Shown here one piece after another: positions 49,749 through 59,856 of a stretch of 64,000 bases of DNA; position 1 is the stretch's first letter; every line of letters begins with the position of its first letter. Under the pieces are notes generated by a model, which saw only the letters and a list, made by a program, of their open reading frames with translations, did not search any database and had not been told where the DNA came from. The position numbers and the translations under genes are program-made. This stretch comes from Shewanella fidelis ATCC BAA-318 (GTDB taxonomy: Bacteria > Pseudomonadota > Gammaproteobacteria > Enterobacterales > Shewanellaceae), in assembly GCF_000518605.1 (NCBI RefSeq), contig NZ_JADX01000020.1, forward strand, positions 1 through 64,000, in the 5' to 3' direction.

Positions 49749-50840
49749 ATGCAACAAGACACAATTAATAATGTTCATATTAGTTCAGAGCAGGTACTGG
49801 TTACGCCAGAAGAGCTAAAGCGAGAGCTACCTTTGTCGAAGCATGCCTATCAATATGTACTTAATGCACGCAAGACTGTTGCTGATATAGTGCATAAGCG
49901 TGATAGCCGTGTTTTGGTTATTTCAGGGCCTTGCTCTATTCATGATATCGATGCAGCCAAAGAGTATGCATTAAAACTCAAAAAGCTACATGATGAATTG
50001 GGCGATGAGTTCTTTGTACTGATGCGGGTTTATTTTGAAAAGCCGCGTACTACAGTGGGTTGGAAGGGCATGATTAACGATCCTGATATGGATGAGTCTT
50101 TCGACGTTGATAAGGGCTTAAGATTAGCGCGTGAACTGATGATCTGGCTGGCTGAACTTGAACTCCCGGTGGCAACTGAAGCGTTAGATCCTATTAGCCC
50201 ACAGTATATGTCAGAGCTTATTACTTGGTCGGCGATTGGTGCGCGTACTACTGAATCGCAAACACACCGTGAAATGGCATCGGGGCTTTCAATGCCTGTG
50301 GGTTTTAAAAATGGCACCGATGGTAAGTTAGGCGTAGCGATCAACGCGCTAGAGTCGGCAGCCAGTAGTCATCGCTTTATGGGAATTAACCAAAAAGGCC
50401 AAGTGGCATTATTGCAAACGGCTGGCAACCCTGATGGCCATGTCATTTTACGTGGTGGTAAAACACCAAATTACGATGCAGCGAGTGTCGCCGAATGTGA
50501 ACAGCAGTTACACGCAGCTAATTTAAGTGCGCGGTTAATTGTAGATTGTAGTCATGGCAACTCATCAAAAGATCACAATAAGCAAAAGCCTGTGTGTGAG
50601 GACGTATTCAATCAAATTGCCATTGGTAATAAATCCATCATCGGTGTTATGTTGGAGAGTCACTTAAATGCGGGTAAACAAAGTAGCGACTTGCCGCTTG
50701 ATGAACTAGCCTATGGTGTTTCGGTTACAGATGCGTGTATTGACTGGCAAACCACTGAAACCTTATTACGCCAAGGTGCCAATTTATTAGCACCAGTATT
50801 ACCAACAAGATTTGATATGCTCAAAGTTGCAAATGGCTGA
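49749..50840 (+). CDS. aroF: DAHP synthase, type I-alpha
   Basis: 3-deoxy-7-phosphoheptulonate synthase, the entry step of aromatic biosynthesis (363 residues). [26 protein letters not shown] and [19 protein letters not shown] are the catalytic and metal-binding motifs; [12 protein letters not shown] supplies another ligand. The aroF-tyrA arrangement suggests the Tyr-sensitive isoenzyme, an inference. Its stop overlaps the upstream ATG option of tyrA. Confidence 0.94.
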   Translation: MQQDTINNVHISSEQVLVTPEELKRELPLSKHAYQYVLNARKTVADIVHKRDSRVLVISGPCSIHDIDAAKEYALKLKKLHDELGDEFFVLMRVYFEKPRTTVGWKGMINDPDMDESFDVDKGLRLARELMIWLAELELPVATEALDPISPQYMSELITWSAIGARTTESQTHREMASGLSMPVGFKNGTDGKLGVAINALESAASSHRFMGINQKGQVALLQTAGNPDGHVILRGGKTPNYDAASVAECEQQLHAANLSARLIVDCSHGNSSKDHNKQKPVCEDVFNQIAIGNKSIIGVMLESHLNAGKQSSDLPLDELAYGVSVTDACIDWQTTETLLRQGANLLAPVLPTRFDMLKVANG

Positions 50841-50854
50841 TGGAAGAAAGATTG

Positions 50855-51994
50855 ATGAATGAGAAGACTACAGCAGAGCTAGAAAACCTTCGTGGTTTGA
50901 TTGATGGCGTAGACCAGCAGCTTTTGCACTTACTGAGAAAACGTCTCGATTTAGTCGCCCAAGTTGGCGCGGTAAAACATGGTGCAGGTTTACCTATTTA
51001 CGCGCCTCAACGAGAGGCCAATATGCTGGCTAAGCGTCGGGCTGAAGCTAAACAAATGAATATTGCGCCGCAACTGATAGAAGACATTTTGCGTAGATTG
51101 ATGCGTGAGTCGTATCTTAATGAGAAGGATGTGGGCTTTAAGCAAGTTAAAGCCGATTTGGGGCATGTAGTGATAGTGGGCGGTGAAGGTAAGCTAGGCG
51201 GCTTATTCTCGCAAATGCTAACCTTGTCGGGCTACCAAGTTAAAACCCTTGATAAAGACGATTGGGTCAATAGCGAGAGTATTTTTGAGGGCGCAGGTTT
51301 GGTAATAGTAACAGTACCTATCAATATCACCTGTGAGTTGATCGCTGAAAAATTAACTAACTTGCCTGCAAATTGTATTTTAGCGGATCTTACCTCGATT
51401 AAAGGTGCACCAGTGGAGGCGATGCTGGCAGCACATTCAGGCCCTGTGCTTGGTTTGCATCCTATGTTTGGCCCCGATGTGGGCAGTCTTGCTAAGCAAG
51501 TCGTAGTGGTGTGTCATGGTCGAGATGCTGATGCTTATCAATGGTTGATTGAACAAATCCAGATCTGGGGTGCACGTATTGTTGAAGCCGAGCCAAGTAA
51601 GCACGATAAAGCGATGCAACTAGTACAGGCTATGCGACACTTTTCCTCATTTGTTTATGGGTTAAACCTATACAAAGAGGAGGCAGATATCGCATCTCTG
51701 TTGCAGTTCAGTTCGCCAATTTACCGCTTAGAACTGGCTATGGTGGGACGTTTATTTGCTCAAAGCCCTGAGTTATATGCTGATATTATTTTCGCTCAAG
51801 AAGAAAGCCTAGTGGCTATTGGCGACTACCTAGATAATTACTCACAAGCATTATCTATGTTGAAGTCAGGTAACCGCGATGCGTTTATTGAACAGTTTGC
51901 CGAAGTTTCACGTTGGTTTGGTGATTTTGCACCACAGTTTCAACGAGAGAGTAGGGCGATGTTGCAGTCAGTTAATGATATGAAAACCGGTTAA
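50855..51994 (+). CDS. tyrA: chorismate mutase/prephenate dehydrogenase
   Basis: Bifunctional tyrosine-branch enzyme (379 residues). The AroQ mutase domain is at the N-terminus ([20 protein letters not shown]); the NAD fold is [18 protein letters not shown], and [16 protein letters not shown] carries the catalytic histidine. The ATG at 50855 with GAAGAAAG is preferred; one at 50840 overlaps the aroF stop. Part of the aroF-tyrA operon. Confidence 0.95.
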   Translation: MNEKTTAELENLRGLIDGVDQQLLHLLRKRLDLVAQVGAVKHGAGLPIYAPQREANMLAKRRAEAKQMNIAPQLIEDILRRLMRESYLNEKDVGFKQVKADLGHVVIVGGEGKLGGLFSQMLTLSGYQVKTLDKDDWVNSESIFEGAGLVIVTVPINITCELIAEKLTNLPANCILADLTSIKGAPVEAMLAAHSGPVLGLHPMFGPDVGSLAKQVVVVCHGRDADAYQWLIEQIQIWGARIVEAEPSKHDKAMQLVQAMRHFSSFVYGLNLYKEEADIASLLQFSSPIYRLELAMVGRLFAQSPELYADIIFAQEESLVAIGDYLDNYSQALSMLKSGNRDAFIEQFAEVSRWFGDFAPQFQRESRAMLQSVNDMKTG

Positions 51995-52051
51995 CTGGCA
52001 TCTTAAGGGCTGATTATTAGCACTGGCTTTTAGCATGAATGAGTAGATTTG

Positions 52052-52077
52052 AAAAAGGCGCTTAGGCGCCTTTTTTG
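52052..52077 (+). terminator. terminator after tyrA
   Basis: AAAAAGGCGC/GCGCCTTTTT stem with TTAG loop and T-run. The following 250 bases hold nothing clear before the hcp operator. Confidence 0.93.
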
Positions 52078-52331
52078 TATTTGGCTGTTGCAATCTGGCT
52101 ACTGTTGATAATGGTTATCAGTACCCTACTTAGTTTTACTCTAAGGCTATATTGCTAATTCTGCTTAGCACCTATATTTATTACCTACTGAAAATATTAG
52201 TTTTTATTTGTATTCACCTAAGCGCCTCCTGCTTTTATTAGTGAAAGCTAAAAGTGATCTCTTTCATAGTTTGAGCCTTTAATCTTAGAAAGTCCTTTTG
52301 CAAATTTTCAATAGGCGTACACTAATCTTAA

Positions 52332-52354
52332 AACATGTAAATAATATGCATGAT
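52332..52354. promoter_or_regulatory. NsrR-like operator upstream of hcp
   Basis: ATG and CAT are separated by 11 bases with flanking AA and AT, fitting the NsrR pattern AANATGNATTT-N-AAATNCATNTT in part. NsrR represses hcp in many gammaproteobacteria and is relieved by nitric oxide. Confidence 0.55.
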
Positions 52355-52375
52355 TAAAATATAGGAGTTAGTGTC

Positions 52376-54040
52376 GTGTTTTGTATTCAATGTGAGCAAA
52401 CAATTAGAACACCTGCAGGTAACGGCTGTAGTTATTCTCAAGGTATGTGTGGTAAGTCTTCAGATACTTCGGACTTACAAGATCTTCTTATCTATATTCT
52501 GCAAGGTGTGTCTTCATATGCTGCTTTAGCACGTGAAGTGGGGATTATCGATCATGAGATTGATACCTTTGTACCAAAGGCATTTTTCGCGACACTAACC
52601 AATGTTAACTTCGATGATGAGCGTATCATTGCTTATACCACTCAAGCTGAAGCTTTCCGTAATCGCTTAAAATCAGCTTATGAAGCTAAATGTAGCGAAC
52701 TTAATATTCAAGCTAAGCCAATGAATGCACCAATGCAGTTGGTATTGGGCGCGACTAAACCTGAAATGTTATCGCAAGCGTTGCAAGCAGTGCCTAACCG
52801 CGGAAAAGATGAAGTTCATGAAGATATCATGGGCTTACGCCTACTTTGCTTATATGGCCTTAAAGGCGCGGCCGCTTATATGGAGCATGCGCGTGTACTA
52901 GAGCAAACAAGTGATGAAGTGGCTGGTGAATTCCATCAGATCATGGCGTTTTTAGCTGAAGACTCGGTTGATGCTGACAAATTGTTTAATACTGCAATGC
53001 AGATTGGCCAGCTTAACTACCGTGTAATGGCCATGCTCGATAAAGGTGAAACTCACGCATTTGGCCACCCAGAGCCGACTCAAGTGAATACGAAGTCTGT
53101 AAAAGGTAAGGCGATTTTGGTGTCGGGTCATGACATGAAAGACCTTGAGTTAATTCTTGAGCAAACCCAAGGTAAAGGCATTAATGTTTATACACATGGT
53201 GAAATGCTGCCAGCATTGGCATACCCAGGCCTTAAAAAGTACCCACATCTAGTGGGCAACTATGGTAGCGCATGGCAAAACCAACAAAAAGAATTTGCCA
53301 CCTTCCCCGGTGCAGTCGTGATGACGTCTAACTGTATTATTGACCCAAATGTTGGCGACTACTCAGATAGGATCTTCACGCGTAGCATTGTAGGCTGGCC
53401 TGGTGTTACCCATATTATTGGTGATGATTTTAGTGAAGTGATTGCAAAAGCTAAGTCGCTTGATGGCTTTATCTATGATGAAATCCCCCATTTGATCACC
53501 ATAGGTTTTGCTAGAAATGCGTTAATGGCAGCAGCGCCGACTGTAATTGAGAATGTTAAAAGTGGTGCAATTAAGCATTTCTTTTTAGTCGGTGGCTGTG
53601 ATGGTGATAAACAAGAGCGTGGTTACTTCACTGATATCGCGACTCAAGCACCAGCTGACTCACTTATTCTGACGTTAGGTTGTGGTAAATACAAGTTCAA
53701 CAAACTTGAGTTTGGTGACATCAATGGTATTCCTCGCTTATTGGATATTGGTCAATGTAACGACGCGTATTCAGCTATACAGCTTGCAATTGCACTTTCA
53801 GAAGCCTTTGAATGTGACATCAATGAGTTACCGTTAACCCTAGTACTGTCTTGGTTTGAACAAAAAGCGATTGTGGTGTTGTTGACCTTATTATCGCTAG
53901 GCGTGAAGAACATTATGACAGGCCCAACAGCACCAGCATTTTTGACTGCAAATCTTGCTAATGTGCTAGAAGAGAAGTTTGGCCTACGTAATACCACCAC
54001 AGTTGAAGCTGATTTAAATCGCGTACTTAACGTCGCGTAG
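52376..54040 (+). CDS. hcp: hybrid cluster protein (hydroxylamine reductase)
   Basis: 554 residues. N-terminal cysteines Cys3, Cys6, Cys18 and Cys25 bind an iron-sulfur cluster as in the E. coli class; later cysteine and glutamate motifs ([31 protein letters not shown]) bind the hybrid cluster. Hcp is now regarded mainly as a nitric oxide reductase/ S-nitrosylation enzyme under anaerobiosis. The GTG start has GGAG nine bases upstream. Confidence 0.97.
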   Translation: MFCIQCEQTIRTPAGNGCSYSQGMCGKSSDTSDLQDLLIYILQGVSSYAALAREVGIIDHEIDTFVPKAFFATLTNVNFDDERIIAYTTQAEAFRNRLKSAYEAKCSELNIQAKPMNAPMQLVLGATKPEMLSQALQAVPNRGKDEVHEDIMGLRLLCLYGLKGAAAYMEHARVLEQTSDEVAGEFHQIMAFLAEDSVDADKLFNTAMQIGQLNYRVMAMLDKGETHAFGHPEPTQVNTKSVKGKAILVSGHDMKDLELILEQTQGKGINVYTHGEMLPALAYPGLKKYPHLVGNYGSAWQNQQKEFATFPGAVVMTSNCIIDPNVGDYSDRIFTRSIVGWPGVTHIIGDDFSEVIAKAKSLDGFIYDEIPHLITIGFARNALMAAAPTVIENVKSGAIKHFFLVGGCDGDKQERGYFTDIATQAPADSLILTLGCGKYKFNKLEFGDINGIPRLLDIGQCNDAYSAIQLAIALSEAFECDINELPLTLVLSWFEQKAIVVLLTLLSLGVKNIMTGPTAPAFLTANLANVLEEKFGLRNTTTVEADLNRVLNVA

Positions 54041-54068
54041 CATTAATTAATTTGGTGATAAATCTGTC

Positions 54069-54099
54069 AAAAATGGTCACCTGCGTGTGGCCATTTTTT
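54069..54099 (+). terminator. terminator between hcp and hcr
   Basis: AAAAATGG/CCATTTTT with an inner CAC/GTG pair; it may attenuate expression of hcr. Confidence 0.7.
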
Positions 54100-54142
54100 A
54101 GCTTTAAAATTTACTCACTTAAGGTGGGAAGGTAGGTATAGC

Positions 54143-55267
54143 GTGAATATTGCAGTCAATAATCAAGTTTCACAACTTGCGCCATTTTCTGCTCAGCAGT
54201 GGCAGTCTGGTGAACATCAATTAGTATGTGTGGAAAAGTGGCATGAAACCCATGATGTCATTAGCTTCCGCTTTCAGGGAGCGCAACCAGTTAAGTTCCA
54301 TTTTAAACCAGGTCAGTTTCTAACGCTGCTGCTGGATATTAACAGTGAAACCGTTGCGCGCAGTTATACGATTAGCTCTTCCCCATCTAGGCCTTATTCA
54401 ATTGTACTCACTGTTAAGCGCATAGCGGGTGGCAAGGTTTCTAATTATTTAGCTGAGCATCTTCAAGTTGGCGATGTTGTAACAGCGTTAGGACCCGCGG
54501 GAGCATTTAACTTAGTCGACATTCCTGCGAATAAGTATCTGTTTCTCAGCGCTGGCTGCGGCATTACCCCAATGTACTCAATGTCACGCTGGCTTAGTGA
54601 CACAGAAATGGCGCCAGATATAAGCTTTTTGCACAGCGCTAAGTCTAATAAAGATCTGATTTTTGAAACTGCCATTGCGCAAATGGCTGAGCGTAGTGCT
54701 GATTTTAAGCTCAACTACATTTTAGAAGAACTTGGTATATTCGGTAATATTGGAACAAGCGCTAAGTATACTGACAAACAAGCTGGGCGTTTAAATGCAG
54801 AAAATCTTGCGCGTCTAGTGCCCGATTTTAAAGCGCGTACAGTCTTTGTTTGTGGCCCAGAACCCTACATGAATGCGGTTAAGACCCTGCTACAATCGCT
54901 TGATTTTGATATGTCACAATTTCACCAAGAAAGCTTTGCTAGTGTTAACGCTGATAAAGCTGAGCTTGAGTCTGATAATGAGCAGCATCAAAGCGATTTA
55001 GCAGATACGAGTGGTTTTATGTTGAGCATTGGCGACAAGCGCCGCGTATTGTCTTCTGAGCAAACGCTGCTTGACGGTATAGAAGCTGAAGGTTTGCCTA
55101 TTATTGCCGCTTGTCGCTCTGGTGTGTGCGGTGCATGTAAGTGCAAAGTGGTTGAGGGGAAAGTAGACTCATCTAGTCAGATGACATTAACCGCAGAAGA
55201 GATTGCGGCTGGATATGTATTGGCGTGTTCGAGCAAACTAACGTCAGATGTGACTTTAGAGCTTTAA
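54143..55267 (+). CDS. hcr: NADH oxidoreductase for Hcp
   Basis: 374 residues: an FAD/NAD(P) ferredoxin-reductase module (ARSYTISSSPSRP; CGPEPYMNAV) and a C-terminal 2Fe-2S ferredoxin domain with CRSGVCGACKCKV. It supplies electrons to Hcp. The GTG start follows GGAAGG. About 100 bases and a terminator separate it from hcp. Confidence 0.95.
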   Translation: MNIAVNNQVSQLAPFSAQQWQSGEHQLVCVEKWHETHDVISFRFQGAQPVKFHFKPGQFLTLLLDINSETVARSYTISSSPSRPYSIVLTVKRIAGGKVSNYLAEHLQVGDVVTALGPAGAFNLVDIPANKYLFLSAGCGITPMYSMSRWLSDTEMAPDISFLHSAKSNKDLIFETAIAQMAERSADFKLNYILEELGIFGNIGTSAKYTDKQAGRLNAENLARLVPDFKARTVFVCGPEPYMNAVKTLLQSLDFDMSQFHQESFASVNADKAELESDNEQHQSDLADTSGFMLSIGDKRRVLSSEQTLLDGIEAEGLPIIAACRSGVCGACKCKVVEGKVDSSSQMTLTAEEIAAGYVLACSSKLTSDVTLEL

Positions 55268-55413
55268 TCCTGCTGATCCGCTTAATCCTAGGATTAATTC
55301 GAAATAAATCAGGTTGTAAAGTTGCGTAACTTAGATTGAGAAAGTAAGGTTAATAACAGGCCATGAAGGATTTGCGCCTGTTTTAGCCTTTATAATTCTC
55401 AATGGAGTGGCGC

Positions 55414-55752
55414 ATGGCATCAACATTACATTCCCAACCGTTAGCGTTAGAAGATAAGAGTCTCGCTCACCTTTTATATGGCTTAATGGCGTGCTTCCCG
55501 CTTTTTTTGATCCCGGTAGCACTCAGCCTACTCATTAACCTTTATCAGCCTCAAACCCAGTCAAGTCGTTTTATTGTTCAACATTTACGTTGGCAGCGTT
55601 GGTCTATTATTGGCTTCTTTTTAGTTTTGTCTGCAGGTTACCTAGTTAATATCCCATGGCTCAGCACAACTTTGTATTTAGCTGCTTCGCTCTGGTTTAT
55701 TGGGCGTATTTTTAAAGGCTGGCTTAGTCTCATAGAAGGTAGCAACATTTAA
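55414..55752 (+). CDS. small membrane protein, DUF4870-like
   Basis: 112 residues with three hydrophobic segments (LMACFPLFLIPVALSLLI; RWSIIGFFLVLSAGYLV; TLYLAASLWFIGRIF). The pattern resembles DUF4870 proteins, but this is a weak match. GGAG precedes the chosen ATG; an earlier ATG lies 12 bases upstream. It is 39 bases before the antiporter gene, so an operon is possible. Confidence 0.7.
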   Translation: MASTLHSQPLALEDKSLAHLLYGLMACFPLFLIPVALSLLINLYQPQTQSSRFIVQHLRWQRWSIIGFFLVLSAGYLVNIPWLSTTLYLAASLWFIGRIFKGWLSLIEGSNI

Positions 55753-55791
55753 CTTACCTGCCCCAATATTACACCTAACTGAGAACTGCCT

Positions 55792-57078
55792 GTGACCAGC
55801 TACGAAATTCTTTGTCTACTATCTGCACTGTCTTTAGTGATCTCGTTAATCTCCTCACGACTGCATCGCTGGCAACAAACGATCACTATTACCGCATTAG
55901 CTTTAGCTTTGAGTTTAGTTATTTTGATCGCCGGTAAGCTTTTTGGGGTCGAACTCTACTCGACTTTGGTGACCGATCTCGAGCAGTTAGATTTTAAAGC
56001 CTTACTGCTGAATGGCATGTTGGGCTTTTTATTATTTGCTGGTGCGCTACAAATAAAATTGAATGTTCTCAAACAACAGCGCTGGGAGATCTTTGTACTG
56101 GCTTTTGTTGGGACCTTGCTCTCTACGCTTATTATTGGTGGATTGTTACATCTATTGTCAGGGCTATTAACACTGCAGCTTGATTTTAGTTATTGCTTGC
56201 TGTTTGGCGCACTGATTTCACCTACCGATCCAATTGCAGTGCTCGCCATAATTAAACAGCTAGGTGCACCAGAAGATATTGCTATTCAAGTTGAAGGCGA
56301 GTCGTTATTTAATGACGGCATAGGTCTAGTGATCTTTGTTGCTATTTCACAAGTGGCTTTTTCAACAGAGCCATTGACCGTGGCTGGTGTTAGTGGGCTT
56401 TTTATTCGTGAAGCCTTAGGCGGGCTGCTATACGGTGGTGTTTTAGCGGCAATCTTGCATGGTATGCTACATTTCTCTGAAGAGCGGACTCAGTATTTAT
56501 TAATGACCTTGCTCGTACCAAGTGCAGGCTATGTTGGTGCAGATATGCTTGGAGTATCTGGTCCCTTAGCCATGGTGGCTTCTGGGATAATAATCGGTAA
56601 TGTCAGTGTGCCTAAGCTGCTAGAGCAACATGAATGGCAGCACTTAGATAGTTTCTGGTTATTAATCGAATCATTCTTTAACTCACTACTGTTTTTGTTA
56701 CTTGGATTATTGCTGCTGTTGATTCACTTTGATGCAGAGTTATGGTGGTTCATGTTGTCGGCTGTGCCAATAGTGCTTATAGGGCGAACGGTGAGTATTT
56801 ACTTGCCCTATATCGGGTTTAGGCGCTTTAGGCACTATAACTCGTATGCTGAAAAAATATTAGTCTGGGGGGGACTACGAGGCGGGCTAGCGCTGGCGAT
56901 GGCGATGAGTTTGCCAACTGGGGTGGTGATTATCACAGGCAGTAGCATTGACCTACGAGAGCTGTTAATGGTGATGACGTACGCAGTGGTGGTATTCTCG
57001 ATACTCGTCCAAGGCACTACCATTCCAAGTTTGATCGATAAAAGTAACGCCGAGCAAGAAGCTCAGCGCCACAGTTAA
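55792..57078 (+). CDS. cation/H+ antiporter, CPA1 (NhaP) family
   Basis: Inner-membrane antiporter (428 residues, about 12 spans). SPTDPIAVLAIIKQLGAPED and EGESLFNDGIGLVIF carry the conserved TDP and ND ion-site residues. It exchanges Na+ or K+ for protons. GTG start. It is convergent with pheA, with no obvious terminator in the 30-base gap. Confidence 0.92.
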   Translation: MTSYEILCLLSALSLVISLISSRLHRWQQTITITALALALSLVILIAGKLFGVELYSTLVTDLEQLDFKALLLNGMLGFLLFAGALQIKLNVLKQQRWEIFVLAFVGTLLSTLIIGGLLHLLSGLLTLQLDFSYCLLFGALISPTDPIAVLAIIKQLGAPEDIAIQVEGESLFNDGIGLVIFVAISQVAFSTEPLTVAGVSGLFIREALGGLLYGGVLAAILHGMLHFSEERTQYLLMTLLVPSAGYVGADMLGVSGPLAMVASGIIIGNVSVPKLLEQHEWQHLDSFWLLIESFFNSLLFLLLGLLLLLIHFDAELWWFMLSAVPIVLIGRTVSIYLPYIGFRRFRHYNSYAEKILVWGGLRGGLALAMAMSLPTGVVIITGSSIDLRELLMVMTYAVVVFSILVQGTTIPSLIDKSNAEQEAQRHS

Positions 57079-57108
57079 GTTGTTCTTACAGTAATGGATG
57101 CAGTCTTG

Positions 57109-59082
57109 TTAGTGATACAAATTACTCAGAACCGTTTTAACTAACTCATCAGATTGAGCTTGAGTCGTTGATTCGATCGCGCTTAGGTTCATCATTATAC
57201 CATCACCTTTTAGTTGCTTAATTGCCCTAGCAAAGGTTGGTAATTGTTCTGCATCAATGGCATAACTTGGATTAACAACGACAGGCAGATGACTCAAGGC
57301 TTTGAGTTCAACTAAAGCCGCTAGATCTAATGATGGCTTACCAGAGTTATTTAACGTCGTTACGCCAGACTCACACAAAGCGAGTTGTTGGTTGCCTTGG
57401 CTGAGTACCTCTTCCGCGGCATTGAGTAAATCATCAACACTTGCCATGGCGTTGCGTTCTAAGATGACAGGAATAAGTAGCGAACCTAGCTGTGTCAAAA
57501 TCGCTTGGTTATACATTAAATTACCTGAAAGCATTACCATGTCGGCGAACTGCGTCGCTATGGTCAAGTCTGTTTCATGTTCAATGGCTAAAATGCAAAC
57601 AAGATCAAATTGAGCCAGTGCATTTTTAAAGTGATTAATAGAGTTTATCAGATCACTTTGTTGGCTTAGCCCTTGAAGCACAACAGCTTGAAATCCAGAC
57701 TCTTTGAGTGATTTTGCCATCTGTTCAAACTGAGTTAGTTCAATGGGGAGCTGAACTTGCGATAAGGCACCAATCTGACCTGCACCTAAGCAAAGTTGGC
57801 CTGATAGCACTTGGCTTGGTTCCGCTTTATATTGTTTACTAACGCGCTGCTGTTTTGTTTGTGCTGTTGCTGGTACGGTTGTGGCTTTTGAAGTACTAGG
57901 CTCAATCATTAATTGGCTACTGCTTAATTGAGTCGGTTTAACCGTTTCGCATGGGTAGCACCCTAATACCTTTATAAAGCGAGTGGTTTTTTCTAGCTCT
58001 TTAAGTGCCGCTTGCATTGGCTCGCTGGCAAGGTTGGCATCAATATCAAGGTAGAACATCTCTTCCCATGGGGTTCCTGGAATTGGGCGAGACTCTAATT
58101 TGCTCATATTTAGATTACGCGCCTTTAGCACTAATAGGGCTTCAACCAGTGCACCCGGCTTCTGTCCTGTCGCCATAATTAGTGTACATTTAGCAGGCAG
58201 TTGTGAGGGCACTTCAACTGCTTTTCTAGCAACTACAATAAACCGACTTTGGTTAATCTTTTGATTGGCAAGTCCAGACTCGATTGCTTCCAGCTGGTAT
58301 AGCGCACCACCTTCAGCGCTGCCAATCGCCGCAACACTATTGTCATTAGCGTTACAAACTTTTTCCATTGCCTCCGCACTACTTGAACAATACTCCAATT
58401 TGAAGTGACCATGCTGACTTAAGTAGCGGCTGCATTGGCTGATTGGTTGCGGATGCGCATATACGGTTTTAATGTCGTTGATAGTGCTGCCGCTATTCGC
58501 TAATAAGCAGTGGCCGACTTCGATAGTCGTTTCGCCGACAATAGCAAGGCTGGTGTGTTGCAGTACATCGTAAACCTCGTTGATTGAGCCGGAAGAGGTA
58601 TTTTCAATAGGTAAAAAACCATAGTCTGCATGGCCGGACTCTACAGCTTGAACAATTTCATCAAAACTTTGGCAACCTAAATCTTGCATTTCAACTTGGC
58701 GTCTGTCGCAATAGCGTGTTGCCGCCAAATACGAGTAGGAGCCTCGAGCGCCGAGGTAAGCGATACAGTATTGTTGTTTCTGGGTTTCTGGATTGGCGCG
58801 ACCATGCAGGTAGGCCTGCTGGTTAAGTACTGAGTCTTCAATAATGCTCTGATACAAGGAGATCACATAGTGAGCATCTAGCCCTTGTTCACGGCCTTGT
58901 TTTACGAGTCTTGATAGTAGCTCTTTCTCGCGTGTGGTATCGCGAATAGGCCTGACGTCAACTTCTTTACTACGAGCAACATCTAAACTTAACTCTCTTC
59001 GTCTTGCGAGTAGCGCGAGTAGTTCATTGTCGAGACTGGTGATCTGTTCACGGGTGTGATTTAAAGGTTGTGGTTTGTTCAT
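57109..59082 (-). CDS. pheA: chorismate mutase/prephenate dehydratase with extra DAHPS-like domain
   Basis: 657 residues versus about 386 in E. coli. AroQ mutase (residues 5-90), prephenate dehydratase (about 104-285) and ACT domain with the Phe-binding ESRPIPG (330-336) are all present. A Thr/Gln-rich linker (380-425) leads to a C-terminal domain (about 427-640) resembling type I-beta DAHP synthase: SGNLMYN (519), PVILERN (538), LCESG (569) and HLPVVVNPSY (598) parallel family motifs, but catalytic residues are replaced and the KPRTS loop is absent. It is preceded by the pheL attenuator. Confidence 0.93.
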   Translation of the reverse strand: MNKPQPLNHTREQITSLDNELLALLARRRELSLDVARSKEVDVRPIRDTTREKELLSRLVKQGREQGLDAHYVISLYQSIIEDSVLNQQAYLHGRANPETQKQQYCIAYLGARGSYSYLAATRYCDRRQVEMQDLGCQSFDEIVQAVESGHADYGFLPIENTSSGSINEVYDVLQHTSLAIVGETTIEVGHCLLANSGSTINDIKTVYAHPQPISQCSRYLSQHGHFKLEYCSSSAEAMEKVCNANDNSVAAIGSAEGGALYQLEAIESGLANQKINQSRFIVVARKAVEVPSQLPAKCTLIMATGQKPGALVEALLVLKARNLNMSKLESRPIPGTPWEEMFYLDIDANLASEPMQAALKELEKTTRFIKVLGCYPCETVKPTQLSSSQLMIEPSTSKATTVPATAQTKQQRVSKQYKAEPSQVLSGQLCLGAGQIGALSQVQLPIELTQFEQMAKSLKESGFQAVVLQGLSQQSDLINSINHFKNALAQFDLVCILAIEHETDLTIATQFADMVMLSGNLMYNQAILTQLGSLLIPVILERNAMASVDDLLNAAEEVLSQGNQQLALCESGVTTLNNSGKPSLDLAALVELKALSHLPVVVNPSYAIDAEQLPTFARAIKQLKGDGIMMNLSAIESTTQAQSDELVKTVLSNLYH

Positions 59083-59257
59083 CTTGGCCTCTGTCTCTGC
59101 GCGCTAAGTGTTAAAATAAGTCTTAAAATCGTTGTGTTTGTCATCAGCTGTTGCTCTGTGAACACATAGTGCTCGCTATATGTATTCATGTTTATTGTTA
59201 GTCATATTACAGCTTATAAAGGGGCTATAGCTCGGCTATCAGCAATCCTTTTGACAT

Positions 59258-59326
59258 AAAAAAGCCCCCCATGTGGGAGGCTTTGGAATTTTCACTTTCG
59301 TTTTTACACCGAAATTCCGCCTCCTA
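59258..59326 (-). promoter_or_regulatory. pheA attenuator
   Basis: On the minus strand the terminator stem GCCTCC/GGGGGC ends in a T-run. The alternative antiterminator pairs GGAGGCGGAATTT (59311-59324 region) with AAATTCC and GCCTCC (59276-59292). Ribosome stalling at the Phe codons of pheL should favour the antiterminator and let pheA be transcribed. Confidence 0.88.
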
Positions 59327-59377
59327 GGCTGGAGATATAAAAAAGAAAGTAAAAAACACAGTATGGATTTTGTTCAT
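59324..59377 (-). CDS. pheL: pheA leader peptide
   Basis: A 17-residue frame, MNKIHTVFFTFFFISPA, containing five phenylalanines in two runs, ends just before the antiterminator/terminator structures. It is the counterpart of E. coli PheL. No ribosome site is visible; the predicted transcription start falls at or one base before the ATG, so translation may be leaderless. Too short for ordinary gene calling. Confidence 0.9.
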   Translation of the reverse strand: MNKIHTVFFTFFFISPA

Positions 59378-59384
59378 GGGATTA

Positions 59385-59413
59385 AAATTAAAGGTGGGCG
59401 ACCTGAGTGTCAA
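59385..59413 (-). promoter_or_regulatory. pheL-pheA promoter
   Basis: Perfect -35 TTGACA, 17-base spacer and -10 TAATTT; the pheL ATG lies seven bases after the -10. Confidence 0.75.
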
Positions 59414-59445
59414 TTAAAACTTAACCTAAATGAGTTTTTTGCATT

Positions 59446-59472
59446 AAAAAGCGCACCCGAGGGTGCGCTTTG
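59446..59472 (-). terminator. terminator after raiA
   Basis: GCGCACCC/GGGTGCGC hairpin followed by five T on the minus strand. Confidence 0.9.
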
Positions 59473-59493
59473 GTTGTAAATTTAACAATAACA

Positions 59494-59856
59494 TCAAGCT
59501 GCGTATTCCTCCTCTAAATTGTCATCAAAGTCGTCATCAATTGCTTCATCTTCTCTTTTAAGTGCTGCGTGACGTTGACTTTCTGGTTTATGAGTCAGGC
59601 GATTTAGCTGTTTCTCCAGCTTTTGTCCCATTGCATTAATTGCTGCGTAAAGGTCGTCGTGTTTCGCCTGGGCAAATAGTTTGGCACTTGGGATGCCGAC
59701 AGAAGCTTCAATTTTAAAACCTTGCTTCTCCTGTTCAAGAATAACGTGCGGATTAATTAGCTGTACATCGTGTCTGGCTAACTTATCAAGTCTGGCTTCA
59801 ATGCGTTCGCGGATAGATTCAGTAACTTCAAAATGCTTGCTAGTAATCTTTATCAT
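59494..59856 (-). CDS. raiA: ribosome hibernation/stress factor RaiA (YfiA)
   Basis: 120 residues; binds the 30S A/P region and inactivates ribosomes in stationary phase or cold. MIKITSKHFEVTESIRERIEA, LINPHVILEQEKQGF and KLEKQLNRLTHK match E. coli RaiA, and the acidic tail (DEAIDDDFDDNLEEE) is characteristic of RaiA rather than short Hpf. The raiA-pheL-pheA order is conserved with E. coli. Confidence 0.93.
   Translation of the reverse strand: MIKITSKHFEVTESIRERIEARLDKLARHDVQLINPHVILEQEKQGFKIEASVGIPSAKLFAQAKHDDLYAAINAMGQKLEKQLNRLTHKPESQRHAALKREDEAIDDDFDDNLEEEYAA

Noticed and set aside
59273..59479. 68-residue plus-strand open frame opposite pheL
   Set aside because: It overlaps the pheL attenuator and the raiA terminator on the other strand.
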